A DNA stretch of 64,000 nt from Halictus rubicundus. Lineage: Eukaryota; Arthropoda; Insecta; Hymenoptera; Halictidae. A program made the position numbers and the translations under genes. Every line of letters starts with the position of its first letter. Positions within the stretch are counted from its first letter, which is position 1. Below the pieces are notes generated by a model that saw nothing but the letters and a program-made list of their open reading frames with translations, ran no database searches and was not told the DNA's origin. Below, one piece after another: positions 1-14,104 of this stretch. The stretch covers positions 61,071 through 125,070 of the forward strand of contig NW_027489066.1 in assembly GCF_050948215.1 (NCBI RefSeq), written 5' to 3'.

Positions 1-1434
1 GGATAGGATAGAGGATAGGATAGAGGATAGGATAGGATAGAGTATACGATAGAGGATTGGATATGGTAGAGGATAGGATAGAGGATACGATAGAGGATTG
101 GATATGATAGAGGATAGGATAGAGGATAGAATAGGATAGAGGATAGGATAGAGGATAGGATAGAGGATAGGATAGAGGATAGGATAGAGGATAGGATAGG
201 ATAGAGGATAGGATAGGATAAAGGATAGGATAGAATAGAGGATAGGATAGGATAGGATAGTGGATAGGATAGGATAAAGGATAGGATAGGATACGATAGA
301 GGATAGGATAGATGATAGGATAGGATAGAGGATCTGATAGAGAATAGGATACGATAGAGGATCGGATAGAGGATAGGATAGTATAGAGGATAGGATAGGA
401 TAGAGGATAGAGTAGGATAGAGGATATGATAGGATAGAGGATAGGATTGGATAGAGGATCGGATAGAGGATAGGATAGGATAGAGGATAGTATAGGATAG
501 AGGATAGGATAGAATAGAGGATAGGATAGGATAAAGGATAGGATAGAATAGAGGATAGGATAGGATAGGATAGGATAGGATAGTGGATAGGATAGGATAA
601 AGGATAGGATAGGTTACGGTAGAGGATAGGATATATGATAGGATAGGATAGAGGATCTGATAGACGATAGGATAGGATAGAGGATCGGATAGAGGATAGG
701 ATGGGATAGAGGATAGGATAGGATACAGAAAACGATAGGATAGAGGATAGGATAGGTAATTGGATAGGATAGAGGATAGTATAGGATACAGGATAGGATA
801 GGATAGAGGATAGGATAGGATAAAGGATAGGATAGGATAGAGGATAGGATAGGATAGAGGATAGGATAGGATAGAGGATAGGATTGGATAGAGGATAGGA
901 TAGAGGATAGGATAGAGGATAGGATAGAGGATAGGATAGAGGATAGGATAGAGGATAGGATACAGGATAGGATAGAGAATAGGATAGAGGATAGGATAGG
1001 ATACAGGATAGGATAGGATAGAGGACAGGATGGTATAGAGGATAGGATAGGATAGAGGATAGAATAGGATACAGGATAGGATAGGGTAGAGGATAGGATA
1101 GGATAGAGGAGAGGATAGGATGGGATAGAGGATTGGATAGGATAGAGGATAGAATAGGATACAGGATAGGATAGGGTAGAGGATAGGATAGGATAGAGGA
1201 GAGGATAGGATGGGATAGAGGATAGGATAGGATAGAGGATATAATAGGATTGAGGAAAGGATAGGATAGAGGACAGGATAGGATAGAGGATAGGATAGGA
1301 TAGAGTATACGATAGAGGATTGGATATGATAGAGGATAGGATATAGGATACGATAGAGGATTGGATATGATAGAGGATAGGATAGAGGATAGAATAGGAT
1401 AGAGGATAGGATAGAGGATAGGATAGAGGATAGG
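1..1434 (+). repeat. Partial higher-order repeat, right half of the 2817-bp unit
   Basis: This segment aligns with 6247-7680 (offset 6246) and 9064-10497 (offset 9063). Shared diagnostic variants fall at matching places: GTATACG with the rare GGATATGGTAG (near 41-70), GATCTGATAGAGAATAGG (331), GGTTACGGTAG (612) and ACAGAAAACG (725). It also carries a local 90-bp duplication of the GAATAGGATACAGG module (1061 and 1151), which the other two copies share. That local duplication is therefore older than the amplification of the unit. The left end is cut by the window edge. Confidence 0.85.
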
Positions 1435-3015
1435 ATAGAGGATAGGATAGGATAGAGGATAGGATAGAGGATAGGATAGGATAGAGGATAGGATAGGATA
1501 AAGGATAGGATAGGATAGAGGATAGGATAGGATAGAGGATAGGATAGGATAGAGGATAGGATTGGATAGAGGATAGGATAGAGGATAGGATAGAGGATAG
1601 GATAGAGGATAGGATAGAGGATAGGATAGAGGATAGGATAGAGGATAGGATAGAGGATAGGATACAGGATAGGATAGGATACAGGATAGGATAGGATAGA
1701 GGACAGGATGGTATAGGATACAGGATAGGATAGGATAGAGGACAGGATGGTATAGAGGATAGGATAGGATAGAGGAGAGGATAGGATGGGATAGAGGATA
1801 GGATAGGATAGAGGATATAATAGGATTGAGGAAAGGATAGGATAGAGGACAGGATAGGATAGAGGATAGGATAGGATAGAGTATACGATAGAGGATTGGA
1901 TATGATAGAGGATAGGATATAGGATACGATAGAGGATTGGATATGATAGAGGATAGGATAGAGGATAGAATAGGATAGAGGATAGGATAGAGGATAGGAT
2001 AGAGGATAGGATAGAGGATAGGATAGAGGATAGGATAGAGGATAGGATAGAGGATAGGATAGAGGATAGGATAGAGGATAGGATAGGATAGAGTATACGA
2101 TAGAGGATTGGATATGATAGAGGATAGGATATAGGATACGATAGAGGATTGGATATGATAGAGGATAGGATAGAGGATAGAATAGGATAGAGGATAGGAT
2201 AGAGGATATAATAGGATTGAGGAAAGGATAGGATAGAGGACAGGATAGGATAGAGGATAGGATAGGATAGAGTATACGATAGAGGATTGGATATGATAGA
2301 GGATAGGATATAGGATACGATAGAGGATTGGATATGATAGAGGATAGGATAGAGGATAGAATAGGATAGAGGATAGGATAGAGGATAGGATAGAGGATAA
2401 GATAGAGGATAGGATAGAGGATAGGATAGAGGATAGGATAGATGATAGGATAGGATACAGGATAGGATAGGATAGAGTATACGATAGAGGATTGGATATG
2501 ATAGAGGATAGGATAGAGGATACGATAGAGGATTGGATATGATAGAGGATAGGATAGAGGATAGAATAGGATAGAGGATAGGATAGGATAGATGATAGGA
2601 TTGGATAGAGGATCGGATAGAGGATAGGATATGATAGAGGATAGTATAGGATAGAGGATAGGATAGAATAGAGGATAGGATAGGATAGGATAGGATAAAG
2701 GATAGGATAGAATAGAGGATAGGATAGGATAGGATAGTGGATAGGATAGGATAAAGGATAGGATAGGTTACGGTAGAGGATAGGATAGATGATAGGATAG
2801 GATAGAGGATCTGATAGAGGATAGGATAGGATAGAGGATAGGATAGGATAGAGGATAGAGTAGGATAGAGGATAGGATAGGATAGATGATAGGATTGGAT
2901 AGAGGATCGGATAGAGGATAGGATATGATAGAGGATAGTATAGGATAGAGGATAGGATAGAATAGAGGATAGGATAGGATAGGATAAAGGATAGGATAGG
3001 ATAAAGGATAGGATA
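1435..3015 (+). repeat. Satellite segment repeated at 10497-12093
   Basis: Aligned by eye, this segment matches the one starting at 10497. The offset is 9063 near 1500 and 9039 from about 2396 to 2768. The 24-bp change equals two 12-mers. It contains several 12-mer runs, a doubled module B (GGACAGGATGG at 1701 and again about 39 bp later), three successive rounds of modules C and D between about 1810 and 2360, and GGTTACGGTAG at 2766. The copies drift apart after about 2900, where the offset becomes 9078. Confidence 0.75.
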
Positions 3016-4862
3016 GGTTACGATAGAGGATAGGATAGATGATAGGATAGGATAGAGGATCTGATAGACGATAGGATAGGATAGAGGATCGGATAGAGGA
3101 TAGGATGGGATAGAGGATAGGATATGATAGAGGATAGGATAGAGGATAGAATAGGATAGAGGATAGGATAGAGGATAGGATAGAGGATAGGATAGAGGAT
3201 AGGATAGGATAGAGTATACGATAGAGGATTGGATATGATAGAGGATAGGATAGAGGATACGATAGAGGATTGGATATGATAGAGGATAGGATAGAGGATA
3301 GAATATGATAGAGGATAGGATAGAGGATAGGATAGAGGATAGGATAGAGGATAGGATAGGATAGAGGATAGGATAGGATAAAGGATAGGATAGGATAGAG
3401 GATAGGATAGGATAGAGGATAGGATAGGATAGAGGATAGGATTGGATAGAGGATAGGATAGAGGATAGGATAGAGGATAGGATAGAGGATAGGATAGAGG
3501 ATAGGATAGAGGATAGGATAGAGGATAGGATAGAGGATAGGATAGAGGATAGGATAGAGGATAGGATAGGATACAGGATAGGATAGGATAGAGGACAGGA
3601 TAGGATTGAGGATAGGATAGGATAGAGGATAGGATAGGATAGAGGTTAGGATAGAAGATAGGATAGGATAGAGAATAGGATAGGATAGAGGATAGGATAG
3701 GATTGAGGATAGGATAGGATAGAGGATAGGATAGACGATAGGATAGGATAGGATTGAGGATAGGATAGGATAGAGGATAGGATAGACGATAGGATAGGAT
3801 AGAGGATAGGATAGGATAGAGGATAGGATAGGATAGAGGATAGGATAGACGATAGGATAGGATAGAGGATAGGATAGGATAGAGGATAGGATAGGACAGA
3901 GGATAGGATAGGATAGAGGATAGGATAGGATAGAGGATAGGATAGGATAGAGGATAGGATAGGATAGAGGATAGGATAGGATAGAGGATAGGATAGGATA
4001 GAGGATTGGATAGACGATAGGATAGGATAGATGATAGGATAGGATAGAGGATAGGATAGACGATAGGATAGGATAGAGGATAGGATAGGATAGAGGATTG
4101 GATAGGATAGAGGATAGATGATAGGATAGGATAGAGGATTGGATAGGATACACGATAGGATAGGATAGGGGATAGGATAGGGGATTTGATAGGACAGAGG
4201 ATAGGATAGGATAGAAGATAGGATAGAGGATAGGATAGGATAGAGGATATTATAGGATAGAGGATATGATAGGATAGAGAATAGGCTAGGATAGAGGATT
4301 GGATAGGATAGGGGATTTGATAGGATGGAGGATAGGATAGGATAGAAGATAGGATAGGATAGAGGATAGGATAGGATAGAGGATAGGATAGGATAGAGGA
4401 TAGGATAGACGATAGGATAGGATAGAGGATAGGATAGGATAGAGGATAGGATAGGATAGAGGATAGGATATGATAGAGGATAGGATAGGATAGAGGATAA
4501 GATAGGATAGAGGATAGGATAGGATAGGATAGAGGATAGGATAGGATAGAGGATAGGATAGGATAGAGGATAGGATAGGATAGAGGATAGGATAGGATAG
4601 AGGATAGGATAGGATAGAGGATAGGATAGGATAGAGGATAGGATAGGATAGAGGATAGGATAGGATAGAGGATAGGATAGACGATAGGATAGGATAGAGG
4701 ATAGGATAGGATAGAGGATAGGATATTATAGAGGATAGGATAGGATAGAGGATAGGATATGATAGAGGATAGGATAGGATAGGATAGGATAGAGGATAGG
4801 ATAGAGGATAGGATAGGATAGGATAGAGGATAGGATAGGATAGAGGATAGGATAGAGGATAG
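3016..4862 (+). repeat. Mixed satellite, mostly 17-mers, with an odd GGGG/ATTTGA patch
   Basis: The segment opens with a module A (GGTTACG at 3016), two module D sets and a run of 12-mers from about 3440 to 3560. It then becomes mainly 17-mers carrying scattered GACGATAGG variants. Between about 4148 and 4330 there is an atypical patch with TACACG, repeated GGGGAT and the pentamer ATTTG, which I did not see elsewhere in this form. I found no full-length partner for this segment in the window. Confidence 0.7.
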
Positions 4863-7679
4863 GATAGGATAGAGGATGGGATAGGATAGAGGATAGGATA
4901 GGATAGAGGATAGGATAGGATAGAGGATAGGATAGGATAGAGGATAGGATAGGATAGAGGATAGGATAGAGGATAGGATAGGATAGAGGATAGGATAGAC
5001 GACAGGATAGGATTGAGGATAGCGTAGGATAGAGGATAGGATAGGATAGAACATAGGATAGGATAGAGGATAGGATAGGATAGAGGATAGGATAGGATAG
5101 AGGAAAGGATAGGATTGAGGATAGATCATAGGATAGGATAGAGGATAGGATAGGATAGGATAGAGGATAGGATAGGATAGAGGATAGGATAGGACAGAGG
5201 ATAGGATAGGATAGAGGATCGGATAGAGGATAGGATACGATAGAGGATCGGATAGAGGATACGATAGGATAGAGGATAGGATAGGATAAAGGATAGGATA
5301 GGTTACGATAGAGGATAGGATAGATGATAGGATAGGATAGAGGATCTGATAGACGATAGGATAGGATAGAGGATCGGATAGAGGATAGGATGGGATAGAG
5401 GATAGGATATGATAGAGGATAGGATAGAGGATAGAATAGGATAGAGGATAGGATAGAGGATAGGATAGAGGATAGGATAGAGGATAGGATAGGATAGAGT
5501 ATACGATAGAGGATTGGATATGATAGAGGATAGGATAGAGGATACGATAGAGGATTGGATATGATAGAGGATAGGATAGAGGATAGAATAGGATAGAGGA
5601 TAGGATAGGATAGAGGATAGGATAGGATAGAGGATAGGATAGGATAGAGGATAGGATAGGATAGAGGATAGGATAGGATAGAGGATAGGATAGGATAGAG
5701 GATAGGATAGGATAGAGGATAGGATAGAGGATAGGATAGAGGATAGGATAGGATAGAGGATAGGATAGGATAGAGGATAGGATAGAGGATAGGATAGGAT
5801 AGAGGATAGGACAGGATAGAGGATAGGATAGGATAGAGGATAGGATAGGATAGAGGATATGATAGGATAGAGGATAGGATAGGATAGAGGATAGGATAGA
5901 GGATAGGATAGGATACAGGATAGGATAGGATAGAGGACAGGATGGTATAGAGGATAGAATAGGATAGAGGAGAGGATAGGATGGGATAGAGGATAGGATA
6001 GGATAGAGGATATAATAGGATTGAGGAAAGGATAGGATAGAGGACAGGATAGGATAGAGGATAGGATAGGATAGAGTATACGATAGAGGATTGGATATGA
6101 TAGAGGATAGGATATAGGATACGATAGAGGATTGGATATGATAGAGGATAGGATAGAGGATAGAATAGGATAGAGGATAGGATAGAGGATAGGATAGAGG
6201 ATAGGATAGAGGATAGGATAGAGGATAGGATAGAGGATAGGATAGAGGATAGGATAGAGGATAGGATAGAGGATAGGATAGGATAGAGTATACGATAGAG
6301 GATTGGATATGGTAGAGGATAGGATAGAGGATACGATAGAGGATTGGATATGATAGAGGATAGGATAGAGGATAGAATAGGATAGAGGATAGGATAGAGG
6401 ATAGGATAGAGGATAGGATAGAGGATAGGATAGAGGATAGGATAGGATAGAGGATAGGATAGGATAAAGGATAGGATAGAATAGAGGATAGGATAGGATA
6501 GGATAGTGGATAGGATAGGATAAAGGATAGGATAGGATACGATAGAGGATAGGATAGATGATAGGATAGGATAGAGGATCTGATAGAGAATAGGATACGA
6601 TAGAGGATCGGATAGAGGATAGGATAGTATAGAGGATAGGATAGGATAGAGGATAGAGTAGGATAGAGGATATGATAGGATAGAGGATAGGATTGGATAG
6701 AGGATCGGATAGAGGATAGGATAGGATAGAGGATAGTATAGGATAGAGGATAGGATAGAATAGAGGATAGGATAGGATAAAGGATAGGATAGAATAGAGG
6801 ATAGGATAGGATAGGATAGGATAGGATAGTGGATAGGATAGGATAAAGGATAGGATAGGTTACGGTAGAGGATAGGATATATGATAGGATAGGATAGAGG
6901 ATCTGATAGACGATAGGATAGGATAGAGGATCGGATAGAGGATAGGATGGGATAGAGGATAGGATAGGATACAGAAAACGATAGGATAGAGGATAGGATA
7001 GGTAATTGGATAGGATAGAGGATAGTATAGGATACAGGATAGGATAGGATAGAGGATAGGATAGGATAAAGGATAGGATAGGATAGAGGATAGGATAGGA
7101 TAGAGGATAGGATAGGATAGAGGATAGGATTGGATAGAGGATAGGATAGAGGATAGGATAGAGGATAGGATAGAGGATAGGATAGAGGATAGGATAGAGG
7201 ATAGGATACAGGATAGGATAGAGAATAGGATAGAGGATAGGATAGGATACAGGATAGGATAGGATAGAGGACAGGATGGTATAGAGGATAGGATAGGATA
7301 GAGGATAGAATAGGATACAGGATAGGATAGGGTAGAGGATAGGATAGGATAGAGGAGAGGATAGGATGGGATAGAGGATTGGATAGGATAGAGGATAGAA
7401 TAGGATACAGGATAGGATAGGGTAGAGGATAGGATAGGATAGAGGAGAGGATAGGATGGGATAGAGGATAGGATAGGATAGAGGATATAATAGGATTGAG
7501 GAAAGGATAGGATAGAGGACAGGATAGGATAGAGGATAGGATAGGATAGAGTATACGATAGAGGATTGGATATGATAGAGGATAGGATATAGGATACGAT
7601 AGAGGATTGGATATGATAGAGGATAGGATAGAGGATAGAATAGGATAGAGGATAGGATAGAGGATAGGATAGAGGATAG
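4863..7679 (+). repeat. Higher-order repeat of 2817 bp, copy 1
   Basis: First of two direct tandem copies. Markers that recur exactly 2817 bp downstream include GGATGGG (4874 and 7691), GACGACAGG (4998 and 7815), GGTTACG (5301 and 8118), GGTTACGG (6858 and 9675) and ACAGAAAACG (6971 and 9788). The unit contains two module A copies, 12-mer runs and modules B, C and D, plus the rare variants AGCGTAGG and GATCATAGG. The boundary lies inside 17-mer repeats and is placed where copy 2 stops matching the sequence before it. Confidence 0.85.
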
Positions 7680-10496
7680 GATAGGATAGAGGATGGGATA
7701 GGATAGAGGATAGGATAGGATAGAGGATAGGATAGGATAGAGGATAGGATAGGATAGAGGATAGGATAGGATAGAGGATAGGATAGAGGATAGGATAGGA
7801 TAGAGGATAGGATAGACGACAGGATAGGATTGAGGATAGCGTAGGATAGAGGATAGGATAGGATAGAACATAGGATAGGATAGAGGATAGGATAGGATAG
7901 AGGATAGGATAGGATAGAGGAAAGGATAGGATTGAGGATAGATCATAGGATAGGATAGAGGATAGGATAGGATAGGATAGAGGATAGGATAGGATAGAGG
8001 ATAGGATAGGACAGAGGATAGGATAGGATAGAGGATCGGATAGAGGATAGGATACGATAGAGGATCGGATAGAGGATACGATAGGATAGAGGATAGGATA
8101 GGATAAAGGATAGGATAGGTTACGATAGAGGATAGGATAGATGATAGGATAGGATAGAGGATCTTATAGACGATAGGATAGGATAGAGGATCGGATAGAG
8201 GATAGGATGGGATAGAGGATAGGATATGATAGAGGATAGGATAGAGGATAGAATAGGATAGAGGATAGGATAGAGGATAGGATAGAGGATAGGATAGAGG
8301 ATAGGATAGGATAGAGTATACGATAGAGGATTGGATATGATAGAGGATAGGATAGAGGATACGATAGAGGATTGGATATGATAGAGGATAGGATAGAGGA
8401 TAGAATAGGATAGAGGATAGGATAGGATAGAGGATAGGATAGGATAGAGGATAGGATAGGATAGAGGATAGGATAGGATAGAGGATAGGATAGGATAGAG
8501 GATAGGATAGGATAGAGGATAGGATAGGATAGAGGATAGGATAGAGGATAGGATAGAGGATAGGATAGGATAGAGGATAGGATAGGATAGAGGATAGGAT
8601 AGAGGATAGGATAGGATAGAGGATAGGACAGGATAGAGGATAGGATAGGATAGAGGATAGGATAGGATAGAGGATATGATAGGATAGAGGATAGGATAGG
8701 ATAGAGGATAGGATAGAGGATAGGATAGGATACAGGATAGGATAGGATAGAGGACAGGATGGTATAGAGGATAGAATAGGATAGAGGAGAGGATAGGATG
8801 GGATAGAGGATAGGATAGGATAGAGGATATAATAGGATTGAGGAAAGGATAGGATAGAGGACAGGATAGGATAGAGGATAGGATAGGATAGAGTATACGA
8901 TAGAGGATTGGATATGATAGAGGATAGGATATAGGATACGATAGAGGATTGGATATGATAGAGGATAGGATAGAGGATAGAATAGGATAGAGGATAGGAT
9001 AGAGGATAGGATAGAGGATAGGATAGAGGATAGGATAGAGGATAGGATAGAGGATAGGATAGAGGATAGGATAGAGGATAGGATAGAGGATAGGATAGGA
9101 TAGAGTATACGATAGAGGATTGGATATGGTAGAGGATAGGATAGAGGATACGATAGAGGATTGGATATGATAGAGGATAGGATAGAGGATAGAATAGGAT
9201 AGAGGATAGGATAGAGGATAGGATAGAGGATAGGATAGAGGATAGGATAGAGGATAGGATAGGATAGAGGATAGGATAGGATAAAGGATAGGATAGAATA
9301 GAGGATAGGATAGGATAGGATAGTGGATAGGATAGGATAAAGGATAGGATAGGATACGATAGAGGATAGGATAGATGATAGGATAGGATAGAGGATCTGA
9401 TAGAGAATAGGATACGATAGAGGATCGGATAGAGGATAGGATAGTATAGAGGATAGGATAGGATAGAGGATAGAGTAGGATAGAGGATATGATAGGATAG
9501 AGGATAGGATTGGATAGAGGATCGGATAGAGGATAGGATAGGATAGAGGATAGTATAGGATAGAGGATAGGATAGAATAGAGGATAGGATAGGATAAAGG
9601 ATAGGATAGAATAGAGGATAGGATAGGATAGGATAGGATAGGATAGTGGATAGGATAGGATAAAGGATAGGATAGGTTACGGTAGAGGATAGGATATATG
9701 ATAGGATAGGATAGAGGATCTGATAGACGATAGGATAGGATAGAGGATCGGATAGAGGATAGGATGGGATAGAGGATAGGATAGGATACAGAAAACGATA
9801 GGATAGAGGATAGGATAGGTAATTGGATAGGATAGAGGATAGTATAGGATACAGGATAGGATAGGATAGAGGATAGGATAGGATAAAGGATAGGATAGGA
9901 TAGAGGATAGGATAGGATAGAGGATAGGATAGGATAGAGGATAGGATTGGATAGAGGATAGGATAGAGGATAGGATAGAGGATAGGATAGAGGATAGGAT
10001 AGAGGATAGGATAGAGGATAGGATACAGGATAGGATAGAGAATAGGATAGAGGATAGGATAGGATACAGGATAGGATAGGATAGAGGACAGGATGGTATA
10101 GAGGATAGGATAGGATAGAGGATAGAATAGGATACAGGATAGGATAGGGTAGAGGATAGGATAGGATAGAGGAGAGGATAGGATGGGATAGAGGATTGGA
10201 TAGGATAGAGGATAGAATAGGATACAGGATAGGATAGGGTAGAGGATAGGATAGGATAGAGGAGAGGATAGGATGGGATAGAGGATAGGATAGGATAGAG
10301 GATATAATAGGATTGAGGAAAGGATAGGATAGAGGACAGGATAGGATAGAGGATAGGATAGGATAGAGTATACGATAGAGGATTGGATATGATAGAGGAT
10401 AGGATATAGGATACGATAGAGGATTGGATATGATAGAGGATAGGATAGAGGATAGAATAGGATAGAGGATAGGATAGAGGATAGGATAGAGGATAG
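7680..10496 (+). repeat. Higher-order repeat of 2817 bp, copy 2
   Basis: Second copy, offset 2817 from copy 1 at every marker I compared. One clear substitution separates them: GATCTGATAG at 5345 corresponds to GATCTTATAG at 8162. That change makes a stop codon in one minus-strand frame and so ends a long spurious open frame here. Few differences between copies suggests a recent duplication, or homogenisation by unequal exchange or gene conversion. That history is inference. Confidence 0.85.
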
Positions 10497-12093
10497 GATA
10501 GAGGATAGGATAGGATAGAGGATAGGATAGAGGATAGGATAGGATAGAGGATAGGATAGGATAAAGGATAGGATAGGATAGAGGATAGGATAGGATAGAG
10601 GATAGGATAGGATAGAGGATAGGATTGGATAGAGGATAGGATAGAGGATAGGATAGAGGATAGGATAGAGGATAGGATAGAGGATAGGATAGAGGATAGG
10701 ATAGAGGATAGGATAGAGGATAGGATACAGGATAGGATAGGATACAGGATAGGATAGGATAGAGGACAGGATGGTATAGGATACAGGATAGGATAGGATA
10801 GAGGACAGGATGGTATAGAGGATAGGATAGGATAGAGGAGAGGATAGGATGGGATAGAGGATAGGATAGGATAGAGGATATAATAGGATTGAGGAAAGGA
10901 TAGGATAGAGGACAGGATAGGATAGAGGATAGGATAGGATAGAGTATACGATAGAGGATTGGATATGATAGAGGATAGGATATAGGATACGATAGAGGAT
11001 TGGATATGATAGAGGATAGGATAGAGGATAGAATAGGATAGAGGATAGGATAGAGGATAGGATAGAGGATAGGATAGAGGATAGGATAGAGGATAGGATA
11101 GAGGATAGGATAGAGGATAGGATAGGATAGAGTATACGATAGAGGATTGGATATGATAGAGGATAGGATATAGGATACGATAGAGGATTGGATATGATAG
11201 AGGATAGGATAGAGGATAGAATAGGATAGAGGATAGGATAGAGGATATAATAGGATTGAGGAAAGGATAGGATAGAGGACAGGATAGGATAGAGGATAGG
11301 ATAGGATAGAGTATACGATAGAGGATTGGATATGATAGAGGATAGGATATAGGATACGATAGAGGATTGGATATGATAGAGGATAGGATAGAGGATAGAA
11401 TAGGATAGAGGATAGGATAGAGGATAGGATAGAGGATAAGATAGAGGATAGGATAGAGGATAGGATAGAGGATAGGATAGATGATAGGATAGGATACAGG
11501 ATAGGATAGGATAGAGTATACGATAGAGGATTGGATATGATAGAGGATAGGATAGAGGATACGATAGAGGATTGGATATGATAGAGGATAGGATAGAGGA
11601 TAGAATAGGATAGAGGATAGGATAGGATAGATGATAGGATTGGATAGAGGATCGGATAGAGGATAGGATATGATAGAGGATAGTATAGGATAGAGGATAG
11701 GATAGAATAGAGGATAGGATAGGATAGGATAGGATAAAGGATAGGATAGAATAGAGGATAGGATAGGATAGGATAGTGGATAGGATAGGATAAAGGATAG
11801 GATAGGTTACGGTAGAGGATAGGATAGATGATAGGATAGGATAGAGGATCTGATAGAGGATAGGATAGGATAGAGGATAGGATAGGATAGAGGATAGAGT
11901 AGGATAGAGGATAGGATAGGATAGATGATAGGATTGGATAGAGGATCGGATAGAGGATAGGATATGATAGAGGATAGTATAGGATAGAGGATAGGATAGA
12001 ATAGAGGATAGGATAGGATAGGATAAAGGATAGGATAGAATAGAGGATAGGATAGGATAGGATAGTGGATAGGATAGGATAAAGGATAGGATA
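10497..12093 (+). repeat. Second copy of the segment at 1435-3015
   Basis: It follows the 2817-bp unit directly, just as 1435 follows the partial unit at the left edge. A larger frame of about 9.05 kb (unit end plus this segment) is therefore repeated. Shared details include the doubled GGACAGGATGG module, the variant AGGATAAGATAG (2396 and 11435) and GGTTACGGTAG (2766 and 11805). Differences I could place are mostly gain or loss of whole 12-mers. Confidence 0.75.
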
Positions 12094-14104
12094 GGTTACG
12101 GTAGAGGATAGGATAGATGATAGGATAGGATAGAGGATCTGATAGACGATAGGATAGGATAGAGGATCGGATAGAGGATAGGATGGGATAGAGGATAGGA
12201 TAGGATACAGAAAACGATAGGATAGAGGATAGTATAGGTAATTGGATAGGATAGAGGATAGTATAGGATAGAGGATAGGATAGGATAGAGGATAGGATAG
12301 GATAAAGGATAGGATAGGATAGAGGATAGGATAGGATAGAGGATAGGATAGGATAGAGGATAGGATAGGATAGAGGATAGGATTGGATAGAGGATAGGAT
12401 CGAGGATAGGATAGAGGATAGGATAGAGGATAGGATAGAGGATAGGATAGAGGATAGGATAGGATACAGGATAGGATAGGATAGAGGACCGAATGGTATA
12501 GAGGATAGGATAGGATAGAGGATAGAATAGGATACAGGATAGGATAGGATAGAGGATAGGATAGAGGATAGGATAGGATAGGATAGAGGATAGGATAGGA
12601 TAGAGGATAGGATAGGATAGAGGATAGGATAGGATAGAGGATAGGATAGGATAGAGGATAGGATAGGATAGAGGATAGGATAGGATAGAGGATAGGATAG
12701 GATGGGATAGAGGATAGGATAGGATAGAGGATATAATAGGATTGAGGAAAGGATAGGATAGAGGATAGGATAGGGTAGAGGATAGGATAGGATAGAGTAT
12801 ACGATAGAGGATTGCATATGATAGAGGATAGGATAGAGGATACTATAGAAGATTGGATATGATAGAGGATAGGATAGAGGATAGAATAGGATAGAGGATA
12901 GGATAGAGGATAGGATAGAGGATTGGATAAGATAGAGGATAGGATGGAGGATAGGATAGAGGAAAGGATAAGATAGAGGATAGGATAGAGGATAGGATAG
13001 AGGATAGGATAGGATAGAGGATAGGATAGGATAGAGGAAAGGATAGGATAGAGGATAGGATAGGTAATTGGATAGGATAGAGGATAGGATAAGGTAGAGG
13101 ATAGTATAGGATAGAGGATAGGATAGGATAGAGGATAGGATAGGATAGAGGATAGGATAGGAAAAAGGATAGGATAGGATAGGATAGAGGATAGGATAGG
13201 ATAGAGGATAGGATAGGATAGAGGATAGGATAGGATAGAGGATAGGATAGGATAGAGGATAGGATAGGATAGGATAGAGGATAGAGTAGGATAGAGGATT
13301 GGATTGGATAGAGGATCGGATAGAGGATAGGATAGGATAGAGGATAGAGTAGGATAGAGGATTGGATTGGATAGAGGATCGGATAGAGGATAGGATAGGA
13401 TAGAGGATACAATAGGATAGAGGATAGGATAGGATAGAGGATAGGATAGGAAAGAGGATAGGATAGGATAGAGGATAGGATAGGATAGAGGATAGGATAG
13501 AGGATAGGATAGGATAGAGGATAGGATAGGATAGAGGATAGGATAGGATAGAGGATAGGATAGGATAGAGGATCGGATAGGATAGAGGATAGGATTGGAT
13601 AGAGGATAGGATCGAGGATAGGACAGAGGATAGGATACAGGATAGGATAGAGGATAGGATTGAGGATAGGATAGGATACAGGAAAGGATAGGATAGAGGA
13701 TAGGATAGGTAATTGGATAGGATAGAGGATAGGATAAGGTAGAGGATAGTATAGGATAGAGGATCGGATAGGATAGAGGATAGGATAGGATAGAGGATAG
13801 GATAGGATAGAGGATAGAATAGGATAGAGGATAGGATAGGATAGAGGATAGGATTGGATAGAGGATAGGATCGAGGATAGGATAGAGGATAGGATAGAGG
13901 ATAGGATAGAGGATAGGATAGAGGATAGGATAGAGGATAGGATAGGATACAGGATAGGATAGGATAGAGGACAGGATGGTATAGAGGATAGGATAGGATA
14001 GAGGATAGAATAGGATACAGGATAGGATAGGATAGAGGATAGGATAGGATAGAGGATAGGATAGGATAGAGGATAGGATAGGATGGGATAGAGGATAGGA
14101 TAGG
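12094..14104 (+). repeat. Mixed satellite segment with modules A to D
   Basis: Contains module A (GGTTACGG at 12094, ACAGAAAACG, GTAATTGG), a 12-mer run near 12400, and module B with the unusual GGACCGAATGG near 12485. It then has module C and a module D variant reading GATTGCATATGATAG (CATATG at 12815), followed by a long 17-mer stretch. A block beginning AGAGTAGG (13283) is repeated 63 bp later (13346). No full higher-order partner was found. Confidence 0.65.
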
